42,466 nucleotides of DNA from Erysipelotrichaceae bacterium (GCA_024684175.1 JAIKXJ010000010.1:1-42466); one strand, 5' to 3'. Shown: positions 7,843 to 16,047, counted from the first letter of the stretch. Notes: generated by a model from the sequence alone, not told the origin. Numbers and translations are program-made.

Positions 7843-9225
7843 ATGGCAAAAAAAGACTACAAGAAATTATCGGATGATATCATCCAGGCCTGCGGTGGTG
7901 TGGAAAACATCCTCTCCGCTTCTCACTGCATGACCCGCTTAAGAATGAACCTGAAGGATGCTTCCAAGCTCGATCTTGAAGAAGCCAAGAAGATCCCGGG
8001 CGTCATCAACATCGTCGTCCAGAACGGCGAACAGCAGTTCGTCATCGGCCAGGATGTCGCTACGCTTTACGAAGAGATCACAAAGAACGACATCAAGGGT
8101 GCCGGTTCCGTCGACGATCCGGATGCGCTGAAGAGCGACACGCAGACAAAGGGCAACATCGTTGAAACGATCCTGTCCTATGTCGGCGGCACCTTCTCGC
8201 CGATCATCCCGGTCTTCATCGCCGGCGGTCTGACCGGTGCGGTCATCTCTCTGCTGCAGACGTTTGCCGGCCTGGATGCTTCCAGCGGTACGGTCTTCGT
8301 ACTGACCGCGATCCAGCAGGCAATGCTGTATTTCCTTCCGATCTACATCGGCTTCTCCAGTGCTACAAGATTAAAATCCAATCCGTATCTCGGCGCCTTC
8401 TTAGGTGCGATCCTGGTCTATGTGACACAGAACCGTCCGGAAGTCCTCAACTTCTTGGGCATCCCGGTTGCCAACATCGGCTACAACGGCCAGATCTTCC
8501 CGGTCGTCTTAGGTACGCTGTTCATGTCCGTCGTCTACCGATTCCTGCAGAAGACGCTCCCGGTCGTATTGCGGACGGTCCTGCTGCCGGTCCTGACGAT
8601 GTTGATCGTCGTTCCGGTCACCCTGATCGTCTTAGGTCCGATCGGTTACTGGGTAGGTACGGCTCTGGCGAATGCCGTCTTGGGCATCTACCGTGCATTC
8701 CCGGCATTGGCTGTCGCGATCATCGGTGCAACGACCGTATGGCTCGTCTTCTTCGGTATGAACAATGCGACCTATCCGGTCCTCTTCCTCTTGCTGGCGG
8801 AAGTCGGATCTGACCCGCTGATCTGTACCGGTATGGCTCCGGCCAACGTTGCCGTCGGCGGCGCTTGCCTGGCTTATGCTTTGCTGCAGAAAGACGCTGA
8901 CAAGAGAGGCGTCGGTATCTCTTCCGGTATCACTGCCTTATCCGGTATCACGGAACCGGGTGTCTACGGTGTCCTGTTCCCGAACCGTTATCCGCTCATC
9001 GGCGCGATGGTCGGCGGCGGTATCGGCGGCTTCATCGCAGGTCTGTTCGGTCTGACACAGTTCGTTGTCGCCAACCCGGGCTTCATCTCCTTCGCGGCTT
9101 ATTTCAATCCGGACGGAACATGGGGCAACTTCTGGGGCATGATGGGTGTCATGGTCCTCGCCGTTGCCGTCGGCTTCGCGGTCACATACATCCTGGGCAA
9201 GAGAGCCGAAGCGAAAAAGGCTTAA
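7843..9225 (+). CDS. PTS beta-glucoside-type EIIBC permease, lacking EIIA
   Basis: Membrane permease that imports and phosphorylates a sugar. Residues about 1-85 form an EIIB domain with the phosphorylated cysteine in ASHCMTRLRM (Cys27). The rest is a EIIC domain with about ten hydrophobic segments and the conserved sugar-binding motif as GITEPGVYGVLFP. At 460 residues it is shorter than BglF-type permeases (about 620) because the C-terminal EIIA domain is missing. The separate EIIA at 2266 may supply it. It sits between two 6-phospho-beta-glucosidase genes, so beta-glucosides are the likely substrates. Confidence 0.93.
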   Translation: MAKKDYKKLSDDIIQACGGVENILSASHCMTRLRMNLKDASKLDLEEAKKIPGVINIVVQNGEQQFVIGQDVATLYEEITKNDIKGAGSVDDPDALKSDTQTKGNIVETILSYVGGTFSPIIPVFIAGGLTGAVISLLQTFAGLDASSGTVFVLTAIQQAMLYFLPIYIGFSSATRLKSNPYLGAFLGAILVYVTQNRPEVLNFLGIPVANIGYNGQIFPVVLGTLFMSVVYRFLQKTLPVVLRTVLLPVLTMLIVVPVTLIVLGPIGYWVGTALANAVLGIYRAFPALAVAIIGATTVWLVFFGMNNATYPVLFLLLAEVGSDPLICTGMAPANVAVGGACLAYALLQKDADKRGVGISSGITALSGITEPGVYGVLFPNRYPLIGAMVGGGIGGFIAGLFGLTQFVVANPGFISFAAYFNPDGTWGNFWGMMGVMVLAVAVGFAVTYILGKRAEAKKA

Positions 9226-9246
9226 ATTTCCCAAACACAGAAGATC

Positions 9247-9276
9247 AAAGAAAGCGGGGCCATCCCGCTTTCTTTC
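9247..9276 (+). other. Strong intra-operon hairpin
   Basis: A perfect 12-bp stem (9247-9258 with 9264-9275, loop GCCAT) fills the gap between the permease gene and the second glucosidase gene. The 3' arm is T-rich but no clean T-run follows, so it may be a partial terminator or a stabiliser of the upstream message. The downstream gene has its own AGAAAGGA site. Confidence 0.75.
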
Positions 9277-9292
9277 ACTGAGAAAGGAAGAC

Positions 9293-10744
9293 ATGAAAGA
9301 AAAAGGATTCCCGAAGGACTTTTTATGGGGCGCTTCCACTTCCGCTTACCAGGTGGAAGGGGCTGCCTATGAAGACGGCAAGAAAGCTTCCCAGCAGGAC
9401 ATCATCAACAAAGATTCCTATGAACGCTTCGGTTTCGCGACGGCGGACGTCGCTTCCGACCAATACCATCATTACAAGGAAGATGTCGCTTTGATGAAGG
9501 AGATGGGCTTTACCGCTTACCGTTTTTCGATCGCCTGGTCGAGAGTCTTCCCCGACGGTGTCGGCGAAGTCAACGAAAAAGGCATTCAGTATTACAGAAA
9601 CCTCATACAAGAACTGAAAGAGAACGGGATCGATCCGATCGTCACGCTCTATCACTACGACTGTCCATGGGCGCTGGTCGAGAAATACGGCGGATGGCTG
9701 GACCGGCAGATCGTTGAAGATTTCGAGTATTACGCAAGATACATCATCAACGAATTCAAAGATGAGGTGAAGATCTGGACGACGGTCAACGAACAGTCCA
9801 TCATCGTGCAATACTGGACGCAGAAGTGCTACATCCCGGAGAAACTCCTGGATGGCAAGCACGAGCAGCTGCGCTACCAGATCAATCATTATATGAACCT
9901 TGCCCAGGCCATCGCCAACAAGCTGGTCCATGAACTGGTCCCAAATGGGATCGTTGGCGCACCGCTTGGTTATTCGTGCATCTATCCGCTGACGTCGAAG
10001 CCCGAAGATGTCATGGCCATGCAGAATGCGCAGGCACTCCGCAACGACTACTATACCGACATCTATTTCAAAGGCGAATACAACAAGGCGGCACAGATCT
10101 ATCTGGAGGAACACGGCCTGGCGCCGGTCATTGAAGAGGGAGATATGGAGCTGATCAAAGAAAACACCTGCGACTTCCTGGCGATCAACTACTACGCATC
10201 GGAATGTGCGAAGTGGTGTGAAGATGACGGAAAGACCGCGATCCGCTGGTCCGGTGTCAACCGTTCCGGAAAGAAGGGGGACATCGACGGTTTCGAGACC
10301 CATCCCGGTTTCTATCAGATGTGCAAGAATCCCCTCCTGGATACGACGGACTGGGACTGGGCTATCGATCCACGAGGTATGGAGTATCTGCTCAGAGATC
10401 TTTACAACCGCTACAACAAGCCGCTGATGATTACGGAGAACGGGCTTGGTGCCTACGATACTTTGACGCAAGACGGTCAGATCCACGATGACTATCGCAT
10501 CGCCTATCTGCGTGATCATATCGCCGCCTGCAAGCGGGCGATCGATAAAGGCGTGGAATTGCTGGCTTATTGTCCGTGGTCCTGTGTCGATCTTTTATCC
10601 ACATCCAACGGTGTAAAAAAGAGATACGGCTTCATCTACATTGACAGGACCGACGATGATCCGAAAGAATGTAGGAGGATAAGAAAGGATTCCTTCTACT
10701 GGTATAAGAAGGTTATCGCAGGCAATGGAGAAGAACTTGACTAA
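9293..10744 (+). CDS. 6-phospho-beta-glucosidase, GH1 (second copy)
   Basis: A second GH1 enzyme of 483 residues, clearly paralogous to the one at 6284. It has FPKDFLWGASTSAYQVEG at the N-terminus, acid/base Glu167 in TVNEQ, nucleophile Glu382 in the canonical MITENG, and the phosphate-binding Ser-Lys-Tyr set in DLLSTSNGVKKRY. The start ATG at 9293 follows AGAAAGGA; the frame is open further upstream but overlaps the permease gene. The two copies differ enough to suggest different aglycone or linkage preference. Its end overlaps the next gene. Confidence 0.92.
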   Translation: MKEKGFPKDFLWGASTSAYQVEGAAYEDGKKASQQDIINKDSYERFGFATADVASDQYHHYKEDVALMKEMGFTAYRFSIAWSRVFPDGVGEVNEKGIQYYRNLIQELKENGIDPIVTLYHYDCPWALVEKYGGWLDRQIVEDFEYYARYIINEFKDEVKIWTTVNEQSIIVQYWTQKCYIPEKLLDGKHEQLRYQINHYMNLAQAIANKLVHELVPNGIVGAPLGYSCIYPLTSKPEDVMAMQNAQALRNDYYTDIYFKGEYNKAAQIYLEEHGLAPVIEEGDMELIKENTCDFLAINYYASECAKWCEDDGKTAIRWSGVNRSGKKGDIDGFETHPGFYQMCKNPLLDTTDWDWAIDPRGMEYLLRDLYNRYNKPLMITENGLGAYDTLTQDGQIHDDYRIAYLRDHIAACKRAIDKGVELLAYCPWSCVDLLSTSNGVKKRYGFIYIDRTDDDPKECRRIRKDSFYWYKKVIAGNGEELD

Positions 10745-11396
10745 AACGGTATATTTTCATTACGTAAGACACGGCAAGACGCTGTTCAACGAGCTCGGAC
10801 GGATGCAGGGACACTGCGATTCGCCGCTGCTCGAAGAAGGGATCGAACAGGCTTATGCGGCCAAAGAAGCTTTGAAGGACATCGATCTGGCAAGAGCTTA
10901 TACTTCGACGAGCGAACGCTGCATCGATACGGCACATATCATCCTGGAAGGAAGGGACGTGCCGCTCATCTACACAAAAAAGCTCAAGGAGATGTCCTGG
11001 GGGACCTATGAAGGGGCACTGATCTCCGCGTATCAGGAAGAGATCGACAAGCGAAGGTTCGGGACCAGGGACTGGACCGATGTGGGCGGAGAAAATCAGC
11101 CGATGCTGAAGGAGAGGATCCTGAATGTTTTTTCTGAGATCTATGCACAAGCAAAAGACGGCGACCACATCCTGATCGTCTCCCACGGGGCGGTGTTCAT
11201 GAATATGATCAGTCAGATCTTCGGCTATGATCTTGACGGCATGCTCAATCTGATGAAGGAACACGGCGAATCCATGCATCCGGTGGTCAACGGTTATGCG
11301 GCCGACTTCAAGATACAAGACGGAAAGTATATCCTGTCAGACATCAAGGGACATTACGAAGGAATACTCGAGGATATGAAAAGGCAGGCTGCATAG
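10725..11396 (+). CDS. Histidine phosphatase (phosphoglycerate mutase superfamily)
   Basis: A 223-residue cytoplasmic protein with the phosphohistidine motif YVRHGKTLFNELGRMQG near the N-terminus, the ARAYTSTSERCIDTA region, and the second catalytic histidine in ILIVSHGAVF (about residue 150). These mark a broad-specificity sugar-phosphate or small-molecule phosphatase rather than a true glycolytic mutase. It overlaps the end of the second glucosidase gene by 20 bases and so belongs to the beta-glucoside operon. Translation may start at ATG 10725 or at TTG 10737, which has GGAG six bases before it. Confidence 0.86.
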   Translation: MEKNLTKTVYFHYVRHGKTLFNELGRMQGHCDSPLLEEGIEQAYAAKEALKDIDLARAYTSTSERCIDTAHIILEGRDVPLIYTKKLKEMSWGTYEGALISAYQEEIDKRRFGTRDWTDVGGENQPMLKERILNVFSEIYAQAKDGDHILIVSHGAVFMNMISQIFGYDLDGMLNLMKEHGESMHPVVNGYAADFKIQDGKYILSDIKGHYEGILEDMKRQAA

Positions 11397-11411
11397 CCTG
11401 CCTTGTTTCTT
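11381..11411. terminator. Terminator ending the beta-glucoside operon and fucO
   Basis: Perfect 10-bp stem AAGGCAGGCT (11381-11390) and AGCCTGCCTT (11395-11404) with loop GCAT, overlapping the TAG stop of the phosphatase gene. It is followed by GTTTCTTTG on the plus strand and TTTTC on the minus strand, so it can serve the convergent fucO gene too. Confidence 0.8.
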
Positions 11412-11429
11412 TGTTGAGGAAATATCCGA

Positions 11430-12581
11430 TTATTTCATCAAAGAAAGGAACATTTCCTTGATGTCTTCCACGGTGACCGGACGCGGATTGCCCGGTGTGC
11501 AGGCATCCTTGAGGGCATCGGCGGAAAGGGCATCGACATCTTCCATCGGGATGACGTCTTTCAGAGACATCTTGATGCCGACATCTTCGCCGAGCTTCTT
11601 TACGGCTTGCACAGCAGCGTTTCTCGCTTCTTCCAGCGGCATCGTGTAGGCACCCTCGACACCGAAGGCATCGGCGATGTCACGGTATTTTTCACCGGTC
11701 ACCGGCGCATTGTAAGTCATGACGGTCGGAAGTAAAGTTGCGCAGGCTTTGCCATGCGGCATATTGTAGTAAGCGGAGAGCGTGTGTGCCATGGAGTGAT
11801 CGACACCCAGACCGACATTGGAGAAGCCCATGCCGGCGATGTATTGCGCCAGAGCCATCGCTTCTCTTCCTTCCGCTTCATTTTTGACCGCACCTCTCAA
11901 GTTTTTGGCGATCATGCGGATGGCTTTGATGTGGAACATATCGGAGAGTTCCCAGGCACCGGCGGTGATGTAGCCTTCGATGGCGTGGGTCAGGGCATCC
12001 ATACCGGTCGCAGCGGTCAGGCCGGCCGGCATCGAGGACATCATCTCCGGATCGACGAAGGCGACGACCGGGATATCATGAACGTCGACACAGACGAATT
12101 TTCTCTTGTTTTCCGGATCGGTGATGACATAGTTGATGGTGACTTCGGCAGCCGTGCCGGCCGTTGTCGGAACGGCGAGGATCGGTGTGCAGGGGTTCTT
12201 GGTCGCTGCGACGCCTTCCAGGGACCTTACATCGGCGAATTCCGGGTTGGTGTTGATGATGCCGATCGCTTTGGCCGTATCCATCGAGGAACCGCCGCCG
12301 ATCGCGACGATGCAGTCGGCACCTGCCTCGGCAAAGGCCTTGACACCGGTCTGTACGTTTTCGATGGTCGGGTTGGGCTGGATGTTGGAATAAAGGGTAT
12401 AGGCGATGCCTGCCTCATCGAGCAGGTCCGTGACTTTTGCGGTCACGCCGAACTTGACGAGGTCCGGGTCGGAAGCGACGAAAGCCTTTTTGAAACCGCG
12501 GGCTTTGATCTCGGTGACGACTTCTTTGACGGCACCGGCGCCATGATAGGATGTTTCATTCAGTACAAAACGATTTGCCAT
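11430..12581 (-). CDS. fucO: Iron-containing alcohol dehydrogenase, lactaldehyde reductase FucO
   Basis: An NAD-dependent group III alcohol dehydrogenase that reduces L-lactaldehyde to 1,2-propanediol or a related aldehyde. The 383-residue protein follows E. coli FucO along its length: MANRFVLNET start, cofactor-binding AIGGGSSMDTAKAIGI, NPEFADVRSLEG, AVPTTAGTAAEVTINYVITD, and iron ligands Asp and His in GMDALTHAIEG and two His in HSMAHTLSAYYNMPHG. The ATG has a GGAGG site. A fucosidase begins at 42027 but no fucose isomerase or aldolase is in the window, so the physiological substrate is uncertain; reoxidising NADH is a safe role. Confidence 0.93.
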   Translation of the reverse strand: MANRFVLNETSYHGAGAVKEVVTEIKARGFKKAFVASDPDLVKFGVTAKVTDLLDEAGIAYTLYSNIQPNPTIENVQTGVKAFAEAGADCIVAIGGGSSMDTAKAIGIINTNPEFADVRSLEGVAATKNPCTPILAVPTTAGTAAEVTINYVITDPENKRKFVCVDVHDIPVVAFVDPEMMSSMPAGLTAATGMDALTHAIEGYITAGAWELSDMFHIKAIRMIAKNLRGAVKNEAEGREAMALAQYIAGMGFSNVGLGVDHSMAHTLSAYYNMPHGKACATLLPTVMTYNAPVTGEKYRDIADAFGVEGAYTMPLEEARNAAVQAVKKLGEDVGIKMSLKDVIPMEDVDALSADALKDACTPGNPRPVTVEDIKEMFLSLMK

Positions 12582-12621
12582 AAATTATCCTCCGTTTTCA
12601 ATGTATTTTTTGTACAATATC

Positions 12622-12651
12622 AGTATACCGATTTGTGATTAAATTCACAAA
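12622..12651 (-). promoter_or_regulatory. fucO promoter with Rex-like operator
   Basis: On the minus strand, -35 TTGTGA (12645-12650) and -10 TATACT (12622-12627) are 17 bases apart. The perfect palindrome TTTGTGA-N6-TCACAAA (12632-12651) covers the -35 and the spacer. It fits the Rex consensus TTGTGAAnnnnTTCACAA in all but one position. It also matches the CRP core TGTGA-N6-TCACA, but Rex is the usual regulator of such alcohol dehydrogenases in Bacillota. Confidence 0.7.
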
Positions 12652-12672
12652 TACAAAAGCATCATAATACTA

Positions 12673-12678
12673 TATAAT
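12673..12678 (+). promoter_or_regulatory. -10 box of the alpha/beta hydrolase operon
   Basis: TATAAT at 12673-12678 with a weak -35 (AATACA, 12650-12655, 17 bases away) abutting the Rex-like palindrome. The divergent fucO and hydrolase promoters may therefore share one operator. Confidence 0.5.
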
Positions 12679-12709
12679 ATCTATACAAAAAGAAAGAAGA
12701 TGAAAACCA

Positions 12710-13459
12710 ATGAAGATAAAGTATATGAAATTCGGTAACGGTCCCAAGACGATGGTCTTTCTGCCCGGTCTGTCTTTACAGCCAGTCAGTGAGACGCCTA
12801 ATGGTCTGGTCTCTGAATATAAGATCTTCGCCGAAGAGTTTACGACATACATTTTTGATTACCGCGAAAATCCCGAAAAAGGAACGAAGCTGGAAGATAT
12901 GGCAGACGATGCCGCGGAAGCGATCGAAGAGCTCGGTCTGAAAGACATCTGCCTCTTAGCCTGTTCTTTGGGCGGCATGGTCGCGCAATGGCTGGTCTTA
13001 AAGTATCCGCAGTATTTCAAGAAGCTGGTCCTTTGTTCGACCGTTTCGAAGATCAACGAAGACAACCGCGCTTTTCTCTGGGAAGACTTCGCCGCCGAAA
13101 AAGACATCCTCGCGCTGATCGACCGCTACATGAAGGACGTCTATACGGAGGGATTCTACGAAAAAGGCATCGATCTGATGTTTTCGATGTACAAGGATCT
13201 TTCCGATGACAATCTGAAGGATCTGATCGTGCGTCTTGAAGCGGTCCGCGGTTTTGACGTGACTGCAAGACTTCATGAGGTCACGATCCCGGTCAAAGTC
13301 TTCGGTTCCCTGAACGACGGTCTGTTCACTTACGAACAGATGAAGGAAACGGCGGATCTGTTGAATTGCGAATCGTATTTTTACGAGGGTTATTCCCACA
13401 AGGTATATGAAGAAGCCCCCGATTTCAAGGAAATGGTCTATAATTTCTTTATAAAATAG
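12710..13459 (+). CDS. Alpha/beta hydrolase
   Basis: A 249-residue single-domain alpha/beta hydrolase. The nucleophile elbow is ACSLGG with Ser86. Asp203 in GSLNDGLF and His230 in YSHKVYEE complete a plausible triad. The oxyanion region is MVFLPGLSL near residues 15-23. No signal peptide, so it is cytoplasmic. Substrate unknown; esters or lactones are typical for such proteins. It starts an operon with the C69 dipeptidase gene 16 bases downstream. The start codon lies about ten bases after an AGAAGA-like site. Confidence 0.85.
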   Translation: MKIKYMKFGNGPKTMVFLPGLSLQPVSETPNGLVSEYKIFAEEFTTYIFDYRENPEKGTKLEDMADDAAEAIEELGLKDICLLACSLGGMVAQWLVLKYPQYFKKLVLCSTVSKINEDNRAFLWEDFAAEKDILALIDRYMKDVYTEGFYEKGIDLMFSMYKDLSDDNLKDLIVRLEAVRGFDVTARLHEVTIPVKVFGSLNDGLFTYEQMKETADLLNCESYFYEGYSHKVYEEAPDFKEMVYNFFIK

Positions 13460-13475
13460 AAAGAAGGTCAACATT

Positions 13476-14936
13476 ATGCCTTGTACGACGATACTGGTAG
13501 GTAAGAAGGCTTCCTACGACGGTTCCACGATGATCGCCAGAAACGATGACGGGTTCTATGATGTCAAAAAGCTCATCGTCGTCGACCCGAAGAAACAGCC
13601 CCGCAAATACAAGTCCAAGATCGCTCATCTGAGCATCGAACTGCCGGATGATCCTTTGTCTTATACTTCGACGCCGAGCGTCGATCCCAAGAACGGCATC
13701 TGGGCGGCCAACGGCATCAACGAAGCCAATGTCGCCATGACGGCGACCGAGACGATCACGTCCAATCCGTTGGTCTTGGGCGCCGATCCGTATGTGGTCT
13801 ATGAAGAACGGAAGGGTTCCAAAAAAGAAAAGGCCGGTGGCATCGGGGAAGAGGATCTGGTCGTTCTGGTCCTGCCGTACATCCGTTCCGCCCGAGAGGG
13901 TGTCGAGCGTCTGGGCATGCTGTTGGAGAAATACGGTACCTATGAGGCCAACGGCATCGCTTTTTCCGATAAGGACGAGTGCTGGTGGCTGGAGACGATC
14001 GGCGGTCACCACTGGATCGCCAAGCGGGTCAAAGATGAGGAATATGTCATCATGCCCAACCAGTTCGGCATCGATTCGTTCGATCTGAAGGATGCCTTCG
14101 GTGAAAAGAAGTATCACATGTGTTCTGCCGATCTGAAGGATTTCATCAAAGACAATCACCTCGATCTCAATAAGGGAAAGGTCTTCAATCCGCGTTATAT
14201 CTTCGGTTCGCATTCCGATGCCGACCATGTCTACAATACGCCGCGTGCCTGGTTCATGGGACGCTACTTCAATCCCAAGACCTACAAGTGGGACGGCGAG
14301 AATGCCGACTACACGCCGCAGAGCGACGATATCCCATGGTCGATGGTCGCCGAGAAGAAGATCACGGTGGAGGATATCAAGTATGTGCTGTCTTCCTACT
14401 ATCAGGGAACGCCGTACAATCCTTACCAGCATGCCGAAGATCCGCGCAAGGGCATCTACCGTCCGATCGGCATCTCCCGGACCGGTGTCATGGCTGTCTT
14501 GCAGATAAGGGGCTATATGCCGGAAAAACTGCAGGGTGTCGAATGGGTCTGCTTCGGTGCCAATCCGTTCAATACGGTCGTTCCGGTCTACACTTCGACC
14601 AAAAAGATCCCGAAGTATCTGTCCAATACGACGATGGAAGTCTCCACGGATTCTTTCTACTGGAACTCCCGTCTGATCGGCGCTCTGGTCGATCCGCATT
14701 TTGGCACGGCCGTACAGCTGATCGAACGTTATCAGATGGCGGTGCCTTCCAAAGGACATGCCCTGATCAACGAATATGACGCGATGATGATCAAGGAGAA
14801 AGATTTCTCGAAGATCGATGAGGCCAACGAAAAGATCTGTGAAATGGCCAAGGCGGAAACGGCCAAGACTCTGGGCAAGGTCTTGCACGATGCCAGCGTC
14901 CATATGCGCTGCACCTACAACCGTTCCGACAATTAA
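13476..14936 (+). CDS. pepD: C69 family dipeptidase
   Basis: An N-terminal-nucleophile dipeptidase that hydrolyses a broad range of dipeptides in the cytoplasm. The catalytic cysteine is residue 3 (MPCTTILVGKKASYDGST), exposed after removal of Met-Pro or by self-processing. SMIARNDD-like and GIWAANGINEANVAMTATET blocks are diagnostic of family C69. The 486-residue length fits the family (about 470-490). It shares an operon with the preceding hydrolase (RBS AGAAAGAAGG in the 16-base gap). A terminator follows its stop codon. Confidence 0.9.
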   Translation: MPCTTILVGKKASYDGSTMIARNDDGFYDVKKLIVVDPKKQPRKYKSKIAHLSIELPDDPLSYTSTPSVDPKNGIWAANGINEANVAMTATETITSNPLVLGADPYVVYEERKGSKKEKAGGIGEEDLVVLVLPYIRSAREGVERLGMLLEKYGTYEANGIAFSDKDECWWLETIGGHHWIAKRVKDEEYVIMPNQFGIDSFDLKDAFGEKKYHMCSADLKDFIKDNHLDLNKGKVFNPRYIFGSHSDADHVYNTPRAWFMGRYFNPKTYKWDGENADYTPQSDDIPWSMVAEKKITVEDIKYVLSSYYQGTPYNPYQHAEDPRKGIYRPIGISRTGVMAVLQIRGYMPEKLQGVEWVCFGANPFNTVVPVYTSTKKIPKYLSNTTMEVSTDSFYWNSRLIGALVDPHFGTAVQLIERYQMAVPSKGHALINEYDAMMIKEKDFSKIDEANEKICEMAKAETAKTLGKVLHDASVHMRCTYNRSDN

Positions 14937-14943
14937 TCAACGA

Positions 14944-14969
14944 AGATCCCTTTTTCGAGGGGTCTTTTT
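14944..14969 (+). terminator. Terminator after the dipeptidase gene
   Basis: Stem AGATCCC (14944-14950) and GGGGTCT (14959-14965) with one G-T pair, followed by a T-run. Only 18 bases separate it from the next start codon, leaving no room for a new promoter. Confidence 0.75.
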
Positions 14970-14987
14970 GTAAGAAAGGAAGTCCGT

Positions 14988-15635
14988 ATGAGACAGAAAG
15001 ACTACTGGGACGGTGTCGCAGCGACCAAACAGTTCACGACGCCGTTTCAGAAAGACATGTTTTGCGCCTATGTCGGGAAGGGATCGAAGGTCGCGGACAT
15101 CGGCTGCGGTTACGGCCGGACGCTGGATGAGCTTCATGAACTGGGTTATGAGGATCTGCTCGGCTTTGATTTTTCCAAAGAGATGATCAAACGGGGCAAA
15201 GCGCAGTTTCCTTGCCTCGACTTACGGGTCATGGAAGAGGGGAAGATCCCGCTTGAAGATGAGAGCGCCGATGCGCTGATCTTGTTTGCGGTGCTGACCT
15301 GCATCGCCCGCAATGAAGACCAGAAGATCCTGATCCGCGAGATCGAAAGAGTATTGAAACCCGGCGGCATCTTGTATATCAATGATTTTTTATTGAATGA
15401 GGATGAACGCAACGTCGCCCGCTATGAAAAGTTCAAAGACGTCTTTGAAAGCTACGGGACGTTCGAACTGCCGGAAGGGGCGGTCGTCCGTCATCACAGC
15501 GAGGATCATATCTTCGATCTGCTGCAGCATTTTGAGAAAAAAGAGTATGAACGGCTCAGCTTCACGACGATGAACGGCAATACGTCGAACGGGTTCTTTT
15601 TTATCGGAGAGAAAAAGGAGGTCTCATGTTCGTAA
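14988..15635 (+). CDS. Class I SAM-dependent methyltransferase
   Basis: A 215-residue small-molecule methyltransferase. Motif I is VADIGCGYGRT (about residues 35-45), motif II is LLGFDFSKEM, and the post-I region ADALILFAVLTCI and the RVLKPGGILYINDF motif follow in normal order. It resembles UbiE/Methyltransf_11 proteins; the substrate is unknown. RBS AAGAAAGGA lies in front of ATG 14988. Its last ten bases overlap the start of the transducer-like gene at 15626, so the two are co-translated. It must be transcribed by readthrough of the terminator at 14944 or from inside pepD. Confidence 0.88.
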   Translation: MRQKDYWDGVAATKQFTTPFQKDMFCAYVGKGSKVADIGCGYGRTLDELHELGYEDLLGFDFSKEMIKRGKAQFPCLDLRVMEEGKIPLEDESADALILFAVLTCIARNEDQKILIREIERVLKPGGILYINDFLLNEDERNVARYEKFKDVFESYGTFELPEGAVVRHHSEDHIFDLLQHFEKKEYERLSFTTMNGNTSNGFFFIGEKKEVSCS

Positions 15636-15970
15636 AATATATTCCCGACGGTTTCTACAGTTCCAAAGGAAACGGCCTGTATCCGTCCCACGAGGCGGTC
15701 TGTGTCATCAATCCCTATGAGGAGAAGATCACGGTGTTTCTGACCTTGTATTTCGAAGACCGGGAAAAGATCGGCGGTTTCAAGGTCGATGTGGAAGCGG
15801 AGCGAACACTGCATATCCGCATGGACAAGATCCGAAACCAGGACGGCATCGGCGTGCCGATGGATGTCCCGTATGCGATGAAGATCGAGTGTGAAAGAGC
15901 GATCCCGATCCAGTATTCGCGTATGGATACCAGCCAGGCGGAGATGGCGCTTTGTACGACCGTTCTTTAG
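15626..15970 (+). CDS. Sensory rhodopsin transducer (ASRT) family protein
   Basis: A 114-residue soluble protein that matches the Anabaena sensory rhodopsin transducer family by memory of the pattern: an N-terminal GFYSSKGNG segment, SHEAVCVINPYEEKITVFLT, the YFEDREKIGGF turn, RTLHIRM, an IPIQYSRMDTSQAEMAL C-terminal block. The ASRT fold is a beta-sandwich that forms tetramers. No rhodopsin gene is in the window and none is expected in a dark gut anaerobe, so these homologues probably bind a sugar or other small ligand. It overlaps the methyltransferase gene by ten bases. Confidence 0.8.
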   Translation: MFVKYIPDGFYSSKGNGLYPSHEAVCVINPYEEKITVFLTLYFEDREKIGGFKVDVEAERTLHIRMDKIRNQDGIGVPMDVPYAMKIECERAIPIQYSRMDTSQAEMALCTTVL

Positions 15971-16009
15971 AAAAAGATAGTCTTTCAAACATTGGGAAGG
16001 GAATCGTAT

Positions 16010-16015
16010 TATAAT
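16010..16015 (+). promoter_or_regulatory. -10 box of the cysteine operon leader
   Basis: TATAAT at 16010-16015; the -35 region is weak. RNA would start near 16022, leaving a leader of about 200 bases before cysK. Confidence 0.6.
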
Positions 16016-16047
16016 CAGTTTATACAAAGACGGCGAAAGGAGACGGG

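Noticed and set aside
9323..10519. A 398-codon minus-strand frame opposite the second 6-phospho-beta-glucosidase
   Set aside because: Shadow of the GH1 gene, which has both catalytic glutamates. No ribosome site or family motif in the antisense frame.
11754..12638. A 294-codon plus-strand frame opposite fucO
   Set aside because: The minus strand encodes a full FucO with all iron ligands; the antisense frame is Gly/Asp-rich without recognisable domains.
12632..12651. A cAMP-CRP site at fucO
   Set aside because: The core matches CRP, but cAMP-CRP control is not typical of Bacillota fermentation genes, and the position on the -35 fits a repressor such as Rex.
13449..14903. A 484-codon open frame on the minus strand across the dipeptidase gene
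   Set aside because: The plus strand has a clear C69 dipeptidase with family motifs. The minus frame is a mirror of the GAT/ATC/GAC/GTC-rich codon use; it encodes Asp/Arg/Ile/Phe-rich sequence with no motif and no ribosome site.
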